Below, in pieces: positions 17,807 to 26,259 of a stretch of DNA of 64,000 bases. The notes below the pieces were generated by a model. That model was not told where the DNA came from and made no database searches. It was given only the letters and a program-made list of their open reading frames with translations. Made by a program: the position numbers and the translations under genes. Numbering within the stretch: position 1 is the first letter of the stretch; the number at the start of each line of letters is the position of its first letter. This DNA comes from Neisseria sicca (GTDB lineage: Bacteria; Pseudomonadota; Gammaproteobacteria; Burkholderiales; Neisseriaceae), in NCBI RefSeq assembly GCF_017753665.1, contig NZ_CP072524.1, forward strand, positions 372,001 to 436,000. The letters are read 5' to 3'.

Positions 17807-19066
17807 TTATTCCTTGCGTTGCAAAACGGCGGCGAAGAATCCGTCGGTTTGGTGTTTTGCCGAATCAAGGCGCAGGTATTTGCCGGTGTTCAAATCAATT
17901 TTCAAAGCGGCGAGCAGCTCGGCGCAGTCGAGGAGTTCGTATTCCGGGTGTTCTTTCAAAAAGCGTTCGACCTGCATTTCGTTTTCTTCGGGCAACACGC
18001 TGCAAGTGGCGTAAACCAGCCTGCCTTGCGGTTTGACCAGTTTGGCGGCGGCATCGAGGATGCTGTGTTGCTGCTCCAAAAGTTTGGCGACGGTTTCGGG
18101 CGACTGGCGGTATTTGAGGTCGGGGTTGCGGCGCAGCGTGCCTAAGCCGGAGCAGGGGGCATCGACCAAAACGCGGTCGGCTTTGCCGGTGAGGCGGGCG
18201 ATGCGGCTGTCGTGTTCGCTGCTGATGCGTTCGGGGTGGATGTTGGTCAGTCCGGCGCGGGTCATGCGGGGCTTGAGGTTGGCAAGGCGTTTTTCGGCGA
18301 TGTCGAAGGCGTATATTCTGCCTTTGTTTGCCATTTGTGCGCCGACGGCGAGGGTTTTGCCGCCTGCGCCGGCGCAGAAATCGACGATGATTTCGCCGCG
18401 TTTGGCACCGACAAGCAGGGCGAGGAACTGGCTGCCTTCGTCTTGGACTTCAAGCGTGCCGTCTAAAAACAATTCGTGTTTGTTGAGGGCGATTTTGTTT
18501 TTCAGGCGGATGCCCCAAGGGGAATAGGGCGTGGCTTCTGCATCGGGGTTTTCGGCTTGAAGCAGCGGCAGCACTTTGTCGCGTCTGCCTTTGAGCGTGT
18601 TGACGCGGATGTCGAGCGGCGCGGCTTGGTTGATGCTGCGGCCGAAGGCGAGGATTTCTTCGTCGCTAAAATGTTTTTGCAGTTGCGCCACCAGCCATTG
18701 CGGCAATTCGGCGGCGGTATGGAGGTCGTCTGAAAATTCGGTTTTGCGCGCTTTCAGGCTGCTGAGGAACTCGGTTTCTTCTTCGTCGAGCAGGTCTTTG
18801 ATTTGGCTGATGTTTATGCTTCTGCCGAGGACGAGTGCGGCAAGCGCGGCTTTGCGCGGCTGGGCATGCGGACGGCGCAGGACGGCACTGATTTTTTGAT
18901 AATGGCGCAGGGCGGCGAAGGCGGTTTCGGCAATTTCGTGGCGGTCTTGCCTGCCGAGTTTTTTGTGTTCTCGGAAGTAGCCGGACAAAACGGCATCGGC
19001 AGGCTGTTTGAAGGTCAGCATGTCAGCCAGGACTTTGGCGGTGTGGTCGAGTTGGATCGGGGTCAT
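17807..19066 (-). CDS. rsmB: 16S rRNA m5C methyltransferase, RsmB/NOP family
   Basis: SAM-dependent RNA (cytosine-5) methyltransferase, 419 aa. An N-terminal NusB-like helical region (about 1-140) precedes the Rossmann domain: DFCAGAGGKTLA (SAM loop, about 250), DAPCSGLGTLRRNPD and VYATCSVLPEENE, which carry the two catalytic cysteines. E. coli RsmB modifies C967 of 16S rRNA; target assignment here is by homology and the protein is rather divergent, so another NOP-family rRNA target is possible. A DUS (18723-18736) is translated as FSDDL. Confidence 0.85.
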   Translation of the reverse strand: MTPIQLDHTAKVLADMLTFKQPADAVLSGYFREHKKLGRQDRHEIAETAFAALRHYQKISAVLRRPHAQPRKAALAALVLGRSINISQIKDLLDEEETEFLSSLKARKTEFSDDLHTAAELPQWLVAQLQKHFSDEEILAFGRSINQAAPLDIRVNTLKGRRDKVLPLLQAENPDAEATPYSPWGIRLKNKIALNKHELFLDGTLEVQDEGSQFLALLVGAKRGEIIVDFCAGAGGKTLAVGAQMANKGRIYAFDIAEKRLANLKPRMTRAGLTNIHPERISSEHDSRIARLTGKADRVLVDAPCSGLGTLRRNPDLKYRQSPETVAKLLEQQHSILDAAAKLVKPQGRLVYATCSVLPEENEMQVERFLKEHPEYELLDCAELLAALKIDLNTGKYLRLDSAKHQTDGFFAAVLQRKE

Positions 19067-19108
19067 GGTGGGTTCGCAATCGGGGAAAAGGCTTGGATTA
19101 TACCGGAA

Positions 19109-19147
19109 AGGTCGTCTGAAAACCTTGAATCAGGTTTCAGACGACCT
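19109..19147 (-). terminator. Inverted DUS pair downstream of kdsD
   Basis: AGGTCGTCTGAAAACCT / AGGTTTCAGACGACCT arms, between the kdsD stop (19155) and the rsmB start. Confidence 0.75.
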
Positions 19148-19154
19148 GCTTGGA

Positions 19155-20129
19155 CTACACAATCCGCGCCATCAGTAAATCGTGCATATTCAGCGCGCCG
19201 GTCAGCACGCCGTCGGCGTCGGTTACCAAAAGCCCGTTCACATGGTTTGCCTGCATGACTTTCAGGGCTTCGGTGGCGAGGCGTTCGGCGGGGATGGTTT
19301 TGGGGGAAGGGTGCATGATTTCATCGACGGTCAGCCCATCAAAGCGGTCGCGCTGTTGGAACAGACGGCGCAAATCGCCGTCGGTGAACACGCCTTTCAG
19401 ACGACCTTGTTCGTCCGTTACCGCCAGCATACCCAAGCCTTTTTCGCTCATACTGACGATGGCTTCTTTTAAGGGCGTACCGAGTCGGACGGCAGGCAGG
19501 GCGTCGTCTTTGTGCATGATGTCGGCAACGCGTAGAAGCAGGCGTTTGCCGAGGCTGCCGGCGGGGTGGCTCAAGGCGAAATCGTCGGGCGTAAACGCGC
19601 GGGCGCGCAAAAGGACGACTGCCAATGCGTCGCCCAAAGCCATGACGGCGGTGGTGCTGGTGGTCGGGGCAAGTCCCAGCGGGCAGGCTTCTTTGGAAAC
19701 TGACGCCGTGATGTGGATGTCGGCATGGCGCGCCATGGTCGAATCGGGGCGGGCGGTGATGCAGATGAGGGTGATGTTTTTGCGTTTGAGCGCGGGGATG
19801 ATGGCGGCGATTTCGTCGCTTTCGCCGGAATTGGAAATCGCGACGACGACGTCGTTGTCCACAATCATGCCCAAGTCGCCGTGCGCCGCTTCCGCAGGAT
19901 GGACGAAAAACGCGGGTGTGCCTGTTGAAGCCATGGTCGCCGCTATTTTGCGCCCGATATGTCCCGACTTGCCCATGCCTGTAATGACGACCCTGCCTTT
20001 GCAGTGCAACAACGCGTCTGCCGCGTGGACGAATTGTTCGTCCAATTCCGCCGCAATTTCGCGCAAGCCTTCCGCTTCGGTGTGCAACACTTCGCGCGCC
20101 CAATCGAGATATTGACCGTTTCCTGCCAT
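19155..20129 (-). CDS. kdsD: D-arabinose 5-phosphate isomerase, KpsF/GutQ family
   Basis: Interconverts ribulose 5-phosphate and arabinose 5-phosphate, the first step to the Kdo sugar of lipooligosaccharide. The 324-aa protein has an N-terminal SIS domain (about 40-175; VVITGMGKSGHIGRKIAATMASTGTPA and SNSGESDEI) and two CBS domains (about 205-265 and 275-324). KdsD fits better than a capsule KpsF because no capsule genes are present. It diverges from tal, which supplies pentose phosphates. A DUS (19396-19407) is read as GRLKG. Confidence 0.93.
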   Translation of the reverse strand: MAGNGQYLDWAREVLHTEAEGLREIAAELDEQFVHAADALLHCKGRVVITGMGKSGHIGRKIAATMASTGTPAFFVHPAEAAHGDLGMIVDNDVVVAISNSGESDEIAAIIPALKRKNITLICITARPDSTMARHADIHITASVSKEACPLGLAPTTSTTAVMALGDALAVVLLRARAFTPDDFALSHPAGSLGKRLLLRVADIMHKDDALPAVRLGTPLKEAIVSMSEKGLGMLAVTDEQGRLKGVFTDGDLRRLFQQRDRFDGLTVDEIMHPSPKTIPAERLATEALKVMQANHVNGLLVTDADGVLTGALNMHDLLMARIV

Positions 20130-20264
20130 AAATGAATGCCTTTTTGTGTTCGTTTTATATGATTTTGGACATGATGAAATGCCCTAATAAACTATCCAAA
20201 TTTTCCGAATAGGGGTAGCATTACTGCCTGCTTCGCAAATAACCTATATTTAAAGGAATCAGAG

Positions 20265-21320
20265 ATGACTATTTTATCGGACGTTAAAGCATTAGGACAA
20301 CAAATCTGGCTGGACAACCTTTCCCGCTCGCTCATACAAAGCGGCGAATTGGCGCAAATGTTGAAACAAGGCGTGTGCGGCGTAACTTCCAATCCCGCCA
20401 TCTTCCAAAAAGCCTTCGCCGGCGACGCGCTTTACGCCGATGAAGTCGCCGCCCTCAAGCAGCAAGACCTCAGCCCCAAACAACGCTACGAAACCATGGC
20501 GATTGCCGACGTACAGGCAGCCTGCGACGTTTGCCTTGCCGAACATGAATCCACCGGCGGCAAAACCGGTTTCGTCAGCCTCGAAGTTTCTCCCGAGCTT
20601 GCCAAAGACGCACAAGGCACGGTAGAAGAAGCCCGCCGTCTCCATGCCGCCATCGCGCGTAAAAACGCCATGATTAAAGTCCCCGCTACCGACGCAGGCA
20701 TCGAAGCACTCGAAACCCTCATCGCCGACGGCATCAGCGTGAACCTGACCCTGCTGTTCTCACGCGCCCAAACCCTCAAAGCCTACGCAGCCTACGCGCG
20801 CGGCATCGCCAAACGCTTGGCAGCCGGGCAAAGCGTTGCCCATATCCAAGCCGTTGCCAGCTTCTTCATCTCCCGCGTGGACGGCGCGCTGGACGCCACG
20901 CTGCCCGATCACCTCAAAGGCAAAATCGCCATCGCCCTTGCCAAAGCCGCCTACCAAGACTGGGCGCAATACTTCGGCAGCCCCGAATTTGCCGCGCTGG
21001 AAGCCAAAGGCGCAAACCGCGTGCAGCTCTTGTGGGCATCCACAGGCGTCAAAAACCCTGCCTATCCCGACACGCTCTACGTTGACAGCCTGATCGGCGC
21101 ACACACCGTCAACACCGTCCCCGACGCCACCCTCAAAGCCTTCATCGACCACGGCACAGCCAAAGCCACGCTGACCGAAGGTGTGGACGAAGCACAAGCG
21201 CAGCTTGCCGAAACCGCTGCGCTCGGCATAGATGTGGAAACCCTCGCCAACCGCTTGCAGGAAGACGGTTTGAAACAGTTTGAAGAAGCCTTCGACAAAC
21301 TGCTCGCCCCGCTGGCTTGA
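20265..21320 (+). CDS. tal: Transaldolase
   Basis: Pentose-phosphate pathway enzyme that moves a dihydroxyacetone unit between sugar phosphates. It is 351 aa, of the longer transaldolase class. Key parts: GVTSNPAIFQKA (about 39-50), the Schiff-base lysine in AMIKVPATDAG (about 140), SVNLTLLFS, and LWASTGVKNPAYPDTLYVD near residue 255. AAAGGA lies upstream of the ATG. A DUS terminator and a Correia element follow the stop. Confidence 0.96.
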   Translation: MTILSDVKALGQQIWLDNLSRSLIQSGELAQMLKQGVCGVTSNPAIFQKAFAGDALYADEVAALKQQDLSPKQRYETMAIADVQAACDVCLAEHESTGGKTGFVSLEVSPELAKDAQGTVEEARRLHAAIARKNAMIKVPATDAGIEALETLIADGISVNLTLLFSRAQTLKAYAAYARGIAKRLAAGQSVAHIQAVASFFISRVDGALDATLPDHLKGKIAIALAKAAYQDWAQYFGSPEFAALEAKGANRVQLLWASTGVKNPAYPDTLYVDSLIGAHTVNTVPDATLKAFIDHGTAKATLTEGVDEAQAQLAETAALGIDVETLANRLQEDGLKQFEEAFDKLLAPLA

Positions 21321-21358
21321 TTGTCAAACCGCGGGTAAGGCTTGCGGTTTGTCGATAT

Positions 21359-21405
21359 AAAAGGTCGTCTGAAAACCTGAATTTTGGTTTTCAGACGACC
21401 TTTTT
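21359..21405 (+). terminator. Inverted DUS pair after tal
   Basis: AAAAGGTCGTCTGAAAACC and GGTTTTCAGACGACCTTTTT arms, ending in five T. It ends 6 bases before a Correia element. Confidence 0.85.
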
Positions 21406-21411
21406 CATTTT

Positions 21412-21566
21412 TATAGTGGATTAACTTTAAACCAGTACGGCGTTGCCTCGCCTTAGCTCAAAGAGAACGATTCTCTAAGGTGCTGAAGCACCAAGTGAAT
21501 CGGTTCCGTACTATCTGTGCTGTCTGCGGCTTCGTCGCCTTGTCCTGATTTAAATTTAACACTATA
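21412..21566. repeat. Correia element (CREE), long form
   Basis: 155 bp with a TATAGTGGATTAA left end. It contains the ~50-bp internal segment (CTCAAAGAGAACGATTCTCT, then a GTGCTGAAGCACC hairpin) said to bind IHF. The right end has lost two bases (TTAACACTATA for TTAATCCACTATA). It ends 4 bases before the apaH stop codon. Confidence 0.92.
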
Positions 21567-21570
21567 TGAA

Positions 21571-22401
21571 TTATTTCAAAGCCGTTTTCCAGTCCAAACC
21601 GCCGAGGGAGGAGACTTGGGTGATGCTGTGGTCGGCAAGGTTGATGGCGGTCAGTTCGCCGCCCCAAAGTGCGCCGGTGTCGAGGGAAAGGATGTTGTCG
21701 ATGTTCATAAAGCCCAGCGACGACCAGTGTCCGAAGACGATGGTGTGACTGAGGTTTTGCCTGTTTGGGGCTTTGAACCAAGGGCGTAGGTTCGTGGGCA
21801 TTTTTTTGAGGGTGGATTTGTAGTCGTAGTCGAGTTCGTTTTTCAGCGTCAGCGCACGCATTCGGGTAAAGACGTTGACAATCATGCGCAGGCGGTCGTA
21901 GCCGGTCAGGTCTTCGCTCCATTCGGCGGGTTTGTTGCCGTACATTTTGGAGAAAAACTTTTTGTATTTTTTGCCGCGCAGCTCGGCTTCGGTTTCGCTG
22001 GCGAGCAATTCGGCGCGGGCGATGGTCCATTGGGGCAGAATGCCAGCGTGAACCATAACATGGCGGACGCCTTTGATGAGCAGGGGTTGGAAACGCAGCC
22101 AGTCGAGCATTTTTTTGCTGTCGGTGTGGGTGAGGATGGGTGTGATGGTGTCGCTTCGCTTGACCGTGCCTTCGCCGCAGCCGACGGCGAGCAGGTGCAG
22201 GTCGTGGTTGCCGAGAACCATGCGGACGCTGCTTTCGTGTTCCATGCAGAATTGGAGGACTTCGAGGGATTTAGGGCCGCGGTTGACGATGTCGCCGACG
22301 AGCCAGAGGGTGTCTGTGCCGTGGTTGAAGTTGATTTTGTCGAGCAGAAGGGTGAATTCGTCGAAGCAGCCTTGAATATCGCCGATTGCGTAGTGTGCCA
22401 T
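21571..22401 (-). CDS. apaH: Diadenosine tetraphosphatase (symmetrical Ap4A hydrolase)
   Basis: Metallophosphatase that splits Ap4A into two ADP and can remove Np4-type RNA caps. The 276-aa protein shows the metal-site motifs in order: IGDIQGCFDEF (about 7-17), GDIVNRGPKS (about 36-45), LGNHDLHLLAVG (about 62-73) and VHAGILPQW (about 117). FGHWSSLGF is the late histidine motif. It probably follows ridA in the same direction, but an inverted DUS pair separates the two. A Correia element sits against its 3' end. Confidence 0.95.
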   Translation of the reverse strand: MAHYAIGDIQGCFDEFTLLLDKINFNHGTDTLWLVGDIVNRGPKSLEVLQFCMEHESSVRMVLGNHDLHLLAVGCGEGTVKRSDTITPILTHTDSKKMLDWLRFQPLLIKGVRHVMVHAGILPQWTIARAELLASETEAELRGKKYKKFFSKMYGNKPAEWSEDLTGYDRLRMIVNVFTRMRALTLKNELDYDYKSTLKKMPTNLRPWFKAPNRQNLSHTIVFGHWSSLGFMNIDNILSLDTGALWGGELTAINLADHSITQVSSLGGLDWKTALK

Positions 22402-22428
22402 TGTTGTTATTGTCCGATTGTGTGTGGT

Positions 22429-22468
22429 GTTTCAGACGACCTTTGGCTTGTGGGAGGTCGTCTGAAAC
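22429..22468 (-). terminator. Inverted DUS pair between ridA and apaH
   Basis: GTTTCAGACGACCT and AGGTCGTCTGAAAC arms separated by about 12 bases, 12 bases downstream of the ridA stop. Confidence 0.7.
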
Positions 22469-22480
22469 GGGTTGTGTGTC

Positions 22481-22870
22481 TTATGCGTTCAGTACCAGCA
22501 CGGCTTCGGCTTCGACCTGCACGCCTTTGGGCAGGGAGGCAACACCGACGGCGGCGCGGGCGGGGAAGGGTTCTTGGATGAACTCTGCCATGACTTCGTT
22601 GAAGACGGCGAAGTTGGTAAGGTCGGTCAGGTAGGCGTTGAGTTTGACGATGTCGCCCAGCGTGCCGCCTGCGGCTTCGGCGACGGCTTGCAGGTTTTTA
22701 AAAACCTGGCGTGCTTCGGCTCGGAAGTCGCCGTTGCCGACAACGGTCATGGTGGCGGGATCGAGGGGGATTTGACCGCTCATGTAAACGGTGTCGCCCG
22801 CGCGTACGGCTTGGCTGTATGCGCCGATGGCGGCAGGGGCTTTGTCAGTGTGGATGATGGTTTTGGACAT
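22481..22870 (-). CDS. ridA: RidA family enamine/imine deaminase
   Basis: 129-aa YjgF/YER057c/UK114 protein. RidA proteins hydrolyse reactive 2-aminoacrylate and related imines made by PLP enzymes. Visible signature parts: APAAIGAYSQAVRAGDTVYMSGQIPLDP (about 10-37), ARQVFKNLQAVAEAAGG, VKLNAYLTDLTNFAVFNEV and the C-terminal ARAAVGVASLPKGVQVEAEAV with the key Arg and Glu. AGGAGAAAATC precedes the ATG. Substrate specificity within the family cannot be told from sequence. Confidence 0.93.
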   Translation of the reverse strand: MSKTIIHTDKAPAAIGAYSQAVRAGDTVYMSGQIPLDPATMTVVGNGDFRAEARQVFKNLQAVAEAAGGTLGDIVKLNAYLTDLTNFAVFNEVMAEFIQEPFPARAAVGVASLPKGVQVEAEAVLVLNA

Positions 22871-22970
22871 GATTTTCTCCTGTTGTCGGGGTCGTCTGAA
22901 AGATGGGAACTTTGATGAAAACGGTGTCGATTATCGTATAAAACCGAGTGATTGTGTAGGGTATGGATAT

Positions 22971-23037
22971 TTTCAGACGACCTTAATGAAGCGGCAGTCT
23001 GCGGATGTTACGGTTTGGTGTATCAAGGTCGTCTGAA
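22971..23037. terminator. Spaced inverted DUS pair between hemW and ridA
   Basis: TTTCAGACGACC and GGTCGTCTGAAA about 42 bases apart, 12 bases past the hemW stop; the wide spacing makes termination less certain. Confidence 0.45.
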
Positions 23038-23048
23038 AAAATCCAATC

Positions 23049-24224
23049 TTACAAAAAGCATTGCAACAAATCGTTTAAAAACAACCGTCCCCGTTCGGTC
23101 GGGCGGAACACGGTCGGGTCGGTTTCCAGCAAACCTCTTTGTCTTGCCGTTTCGATTTGCGCCATGATTTTGGCGGCGGGTACGCCTGTGCGTTCCTGCA
23201 ACATCGCGGCGGGTACGCCGTCGGTCAGGCGCAGGGCGTTCATCATGAATTCGAACGGCAAATCTTCGGCGGCAACGGTTTTGCGTTCGACGGCAACACT
23301 TGGCTGACTTTGCATTAAGGCGAGGTAGTCGTTGGGATGGCGGCGGCGGACGGTGCGCTCGATGCGGTCGGGGTAGGAGATTTTTCCGTGCGCGCCCGCG
23401 CCTATGCCTAAATAATCGCCGAACTGCCAGTAGTTCAAATTGTGGCGGCACTGCATGGCGGGTTTCGCAAAAGCCGATGTTTCGTAGTGGATAAAACCCG
23501 CGCCTTCCAGCGCGCCGTGTACCGCGTCTTCGATGTCGAGGGCGGCTTCGTCTTGCGGCAAACCTTTCGGCGGCGTATGACCGAACGGCGTGTTTGGCTC
23601 CATCGTCAGATGATACGCGCTGATGTGGGTTGCACCTGTGGCGATGGCGGTTTGCATGTCGCCCAAGGCCGTCTGAACGGTCTGGTTCGGCAGGGCGTAC
23701 ATCAAGTCGATATTGACTTTATCAAATAATTTCAAGGCGGTAGCTATGGCGGTTAAGGCTTCTTTGCCGTTGTGGACGCGCCCCAGCCGCGCAAGCATAT
23801 CGTCGTTGAAACTCTGCACGCCAATAGAAAGCCGCGTGATACCTGCGTCTTTAAATCCTTGAAACTTCTCGATTTCAAATGTACCCGGATTGGCTTCCAA
23901 AGTAATTTCCGCTTCCGGCTGCAAGCGCAACAGCGAACGCACGCCGCTCAACAAACGGTCAATCGACTCCGCCTGAAACAGGCTGGGCGTACCGCCGCCG
24001 AAAAATATCGTTTCCACCGGCCTGCCCCAAATATTGGGCAATTCGAGCTGCAAATCGGTCAGCAGCGCGTCGATATAGGCGGCTTCGGGCAATCCGTTTT
24101 TCAGACTGTGGGAATTGAAGTCGCAATACGGGCATTTTTTGATGCACCACGGGATGTGGATGTAGAGTGACAGGGGCGGCAGGGCGGTGAGTTGTCCGGG
24201 GCGTTGGAAAGTGATTTGGGTCAT
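23049..24224 (-). CDS. hemW: HemW, coproporphyrinogen III oxidase-like radical SAM protein
   Basis: 391-aa radical SAM protein now regarded as a heme chaperone rather than a coproporphyrinogen oxidase. The [4Fe-4S] motif is WCIKKCPYCDF (about residues 29-39), followed by FFGGGTPSL, LEANPGTFE and the HemN C-terminal domain. The ATG at 24224 begins MTQITFQRPGQLTALPPLSL; a further 24 codons upstream are open but run through the DUS hairpin at 24244-24272, so the inner start was taken. It follows rdgB in the same direction. Confidence 0.92.
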   Translation of the reverse strand: MTQITFQRPGQLTALPPLSLYIHIPWCIKKCPYCDFNSHSLKNGLPEAAYIDALLTDLQLELPNIWGRPVETIFFGGGTPSLFQAESIDRLLSGVRSLLRLQPEAEITLEANPGTFEIEKFQGFKDAGITRLSIGVQSFNDDMLARLGRVHNGKEALTAIATALKLFDKVNIDLMYALPNQTVQTALGDMQTAIATGATHISAYHLTMEPNTPFGHTPPKGLPQDEAALDIEDAVHGALEGAGFIHYETSAFAKPAMQCRHNLNYWQFGDYLGIGAGAHGKISYPDRIERTVRRRHPNDYLALMQSQPSVAVERKTVAAEDLPFEFMMNALRLTDGVPAAMLQERTGVPAAKIMAQIETARQRGLLETDPTVFRPTERGRLFLNDLLQCFL

Positions 24225-24243
24225 GGTGTGCTTTTTGGGATTG

Positions 24244-24272
24244 AGGTCGTCTGAAATTTTTTCAGACGACCT
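24244..24272 (-). terminator. Inverted DUS pair between rdgB and hemW
   Basis: Tight hairpin AGGTCGTCTGAAA / TTTCAGACGACCT with a 3-base loop, 10 bases after the rdgB stop. Confidence 0.75.
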
Positions 24273-24282
24273 ATGGATTGAT

Positions 24283-24876
24283 TTATAAGGCTTCAATTTT
24301 TCTCAACAATTCTCGCAACGCCTGCCCCCTGTGGCTTTCGGCGTTTTTGATTTCGGGGGCAAGCTCGGCGGCGGTGCAGTTGTGTTCGGGCAGGTAGAAA
24401 TGAGGGTCGTAGCCGAAGCCGTGGGTTCCTGCGGCTTCTGCCTGCCATTGTCCGTGCCAAATGCCTTCGGCGATGATGGGCTGCGGGTCGTTTTCGTGGC
24501 GAACGAGGACGAGGACGCAGACGTAGTGGCAGCTTTTGTCGGCTTGGTCGGAGAGGTCGTCTGAAAGGCGTTTGTTGTTGGCGGCATCGGATTTGGGATT
24601 GGCTCCGGCATAGCGGGCGGAGAGGATACCGGGTGCGCCGTTTAATGCGGCGGCGCAGATACCGGAGTCGTCGGCGAGCGCGGGCAGGCCGCTGTGTTTG
24701 GCGGCGTGGCGGGCTTTGGCGAGCGCATTTTCGACGAAGGTGCGGTACGGCTCGGGGCATTCGGGCGTGTCGAACTGCGATTGCGGCAGGACTTCGATGT
24801 TCAAATCGGCGAAGAGGCGGGAAAATTCTTTGAGTTTGCCTGCGTTGCCGCTGGCGAGGACGATTTTGTCGAACAT
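24283..24876 (-). CDS. rdgB: dITP/XTP pyrophosphatase (RdgB/HAM1)
   Basis: Nucleotide-pool cleaning enzyme that hydrolyses dITP, ITP and XTP. The 197-aa protein has the Ham1 pattern: KIVLASGNAGKLKEFSRLF (about 4-22), TFVENALAKARHAA, LADDSGICAAALNGAPGILSARYAG (about 66-90), GFGYDPHFYLPE and the C-terminal SHRGQALREL. A DUS (24554-24565) is read inside the gene. It is 9 bases from the stop of the 76-aa membrane protein gene upstream, so the two are likely co-transcribed. Confidence 0.96.
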   Translation of the reverse strand: MFDKIVLASGNAGKLKEFSRLFADLNIEVLPQSQFDTPECPEPYRTFVENALAKARHAAKHSGLPALADDSGICAAALNGAPGILSARYAGANPKSDAANNKRLSDDLSDQADKSCHYVCVLVLVRHENDPQPIIAEGIWHGQWQAEAAGTHGFGYDPHFYLPEHNCTAAELAPEIKNAESHRGQALRELLRKIEAL

Positions 24877-24885
24877 GGGTTTTCC

Positions 24886-25116
24886 TTAATGGGGTTCGGT
24901 TTGTTGCGAGCGCATGATTTGTGCGCGGGCTTTATGGCGGATGTAGAGGGCGAGGCTGCCGATTTGGGCGAAGACGGCGCCGAAGGCGAATAGGAAGGCG
25001 GCGACGGCGAATTGTTTGCTTTGGATGGAAAGCAGGTAGGCGCCCAACGTTACCAATGCGATGAAGAGCAGGGTGAAGAGGATGGTCAGAATGAGGAAGG
25101 TTCGGCGTTTGGTCAT
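24886..25116 (-). CDS. Small two-helix membrane protein, copy 1
   Basis: 76 aa with two hydrophobic helices (about 7-29 and 36-60) and a basic C-terminus (RHKARAQIM). I do not recognise a named family. It is a paralogue of 26375-26605: residues from about 28 on are almost identical (LLSIQSKQFAVAAFLFAFGA), while the first 27 differ. It lies just upstream of rdgB. No good Shine-Dalgarno is visible. Confidence 0.7.
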   Translation of the reverse strand: MTKRRTFLILTILFTLLFIALVTLGAYLLSIQSKQFAVAAFLFAFGAVFAQIGSLALYIRHKARAQIMRSQQTEPH

Positions 25117-25141
25117 TGGTTTTGTTTGTTTCTTTTAGATT

Positions 25142-25469
25142 TCAGGTAGCCTTAACGGCAGATGGGGGAAGCTTGCTTCCGCTCACAGCCGCACATTGTG
25201 GCAGGCTTCGTACACTGGCAGCAGGCGGTGCAGGGTTTCGACTAGCCAGGTCGCGCTGCCAGCCGTTGCACCAGCGTTCGATATGCGGCGGGGCAAAGCC
25301 CGCGCCCAGTTGTGAGGCTACCTGTAAAACCAACGTGCGCCACACTTGCCACGCGGCTTTGTAGTCGGCCTTGCTTGGTTTGCGCTTCGGTTTCGGGCTG
25401 GTATTGGCGGATTTGGGCGAACTGGAAAAATGGGCGTTGGAATAGGTCGCAGCTTTGCGGGGTGAGCAT
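25142..25469 (-). pseudogene. Broken second copy of the HI_0552-like gene
   Basis: It starts MLTPQSCDLFQRPFFQFAQIRQ, closely parallel to the intact gene at 15908. After ETEAQTK the frame breaks; the next frame continues ADYKAAWQVWRTLVLQVASQ and then GAGFAPPHIERWCNGWQ. Similarity stops at that point (about one third of the gene) and unrelated sequence follows. It differs from the resident copy at many residues, so it is an imported homologue rather than a recent local duplicate. Confidence 0.75.
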
Positions 25470-25497
25470 GATGGTTTGGCGGGGCATGAAAAAGGGA

Positions 25498-25532
25498 GAG
25501 GCTACCTGAAAAATAGATTTTCAGGTAGCCTC
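25498..25532 (-). terminator. Inverted Eikenella-type DUS pair, terminator of the DUF1269 gene
   Basis: Perfect 15-bp arms around a short loop, 68 bases past the stop of the 25600-26220 gene. It has the form of local DUS terminators but in a foreign dialect. Confidence 0.75.
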
Positions 25533-25599
25533 AAACCGGTTTGGCATGCATCCGAAACGGAAAATTTGAGCGGTTACATACCTTGGGTTGGTGGCAGTG

Positions 25600-26220
25600 T
25601 TATTTCAACTTGGCTGCCAATTTGTCGAATTTTTGTTTGATGTCGGCCTTGAAGGCTTCCACTTTCTCTTTGCGCTCGGCTTTGCGCTGTTTTTTCCACG
25701 CTTCGTGTGCCTGACGTGCCACTTCTTCCTGCGCTTCTATTGCTGCCAATACGTCCTGTTGGGCAACGGCTGCATCTTGCCGGAGAATAACGGTTTTGAA
25801 ACGGTGGAAGAAGGCATCCAATACAGCTTCGTCGGATTCTTGCGCCAAAATAATGATTGCAGTACTGCCGTTATCCAGTTTTTTGGCTGTATTTTCCAGC
25901 AACAACCCCTCTCCCAATGTTTGGGCAGTGCCTGCATCACTGCCGATGAGTGCGCCAGTAGCTCCACCCAACAGAACACCGATAGGACCGCCGAGAATGC
26001 CGACCAGTGAACCAATGAGGCCGCCCGTCCATGTGCCTTCGACCGTATTGGCGGTAAAGTCGGTGCTTTCTGCTGGGATAATCAGACCATTTTCCTTTTT
26101 AATCAAAACGGCTTGTGCCACCAAAGCATCTGTTGTCTGCGAGTAAGCTTTCAATTCAGAAAAGGCTTGATAAGCTTCGCTGGAGATGTTGAATAAGACA
26201 ACGATGATGTTTTGTTTCAT
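25600..26220 (-). CDS. DUF1269-type membrane-associated protein
   Basis: 206-aa protein. N-terminal alpha/beta part (MKQNIIVVLFNISSEAYQAF...), then a glycine-zipper hydrophobic stretch (about 72-105, GGLIGSLVGILGGPIGVLLGG) and a highly charged coiled-coil-like tail (about 155-206, Lys/Glu/Ala-rich). The order fits DUF1269 (COG4803), of unknown function. The ATG at 26220 has GGGAG upstream; the longer open frame has no support. It lies in the segment lacking local DUS and has a poly-C tract (minus strand) next to its promoter, so expression may be phase variable. Confidence 0.75.
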   Translation of the reverse strand: MKQNIIVVLFNISSEAYQAFSELKAYSQTTDALVAQAVLIKKENGLIIPAESTDFTANTVEGTWTGGLIGSLVGILGGPIGVLLGGATGALIGSDAGTAQTLGEGLLLENTAKKLDNGSTAIIILAQESDEAVLDAFFHRFKTVILRQDAAVAQQDVLAAIEAQEEVARQAHEAWKKQRKAERKEKVEAFKADIKQKFDKLAAKLK

Positions 26221-26259
26221 AAGTCTACTCCCGTGGGTTGAAAGATTTAAGAACATACA

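Larger units (their letters stand above)
25139..25532. repeat. Cluster of Eikenella-type DUS (AGGCTACCTGAA)
   Basis: Exact or 11/12 matches at 25139-25152 (reverse), 25315-25326 (AGGCTACCTGTA) and an inverted pair at 25498-25532 (GAGGCTACCTGAAAA / TTTTCAGGTAGCCTC). The local AGGTCGTCTGAA dialect is absent from about 24.57 to 26.80 kb, a long gap for this genome. Confidence 0.85.
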
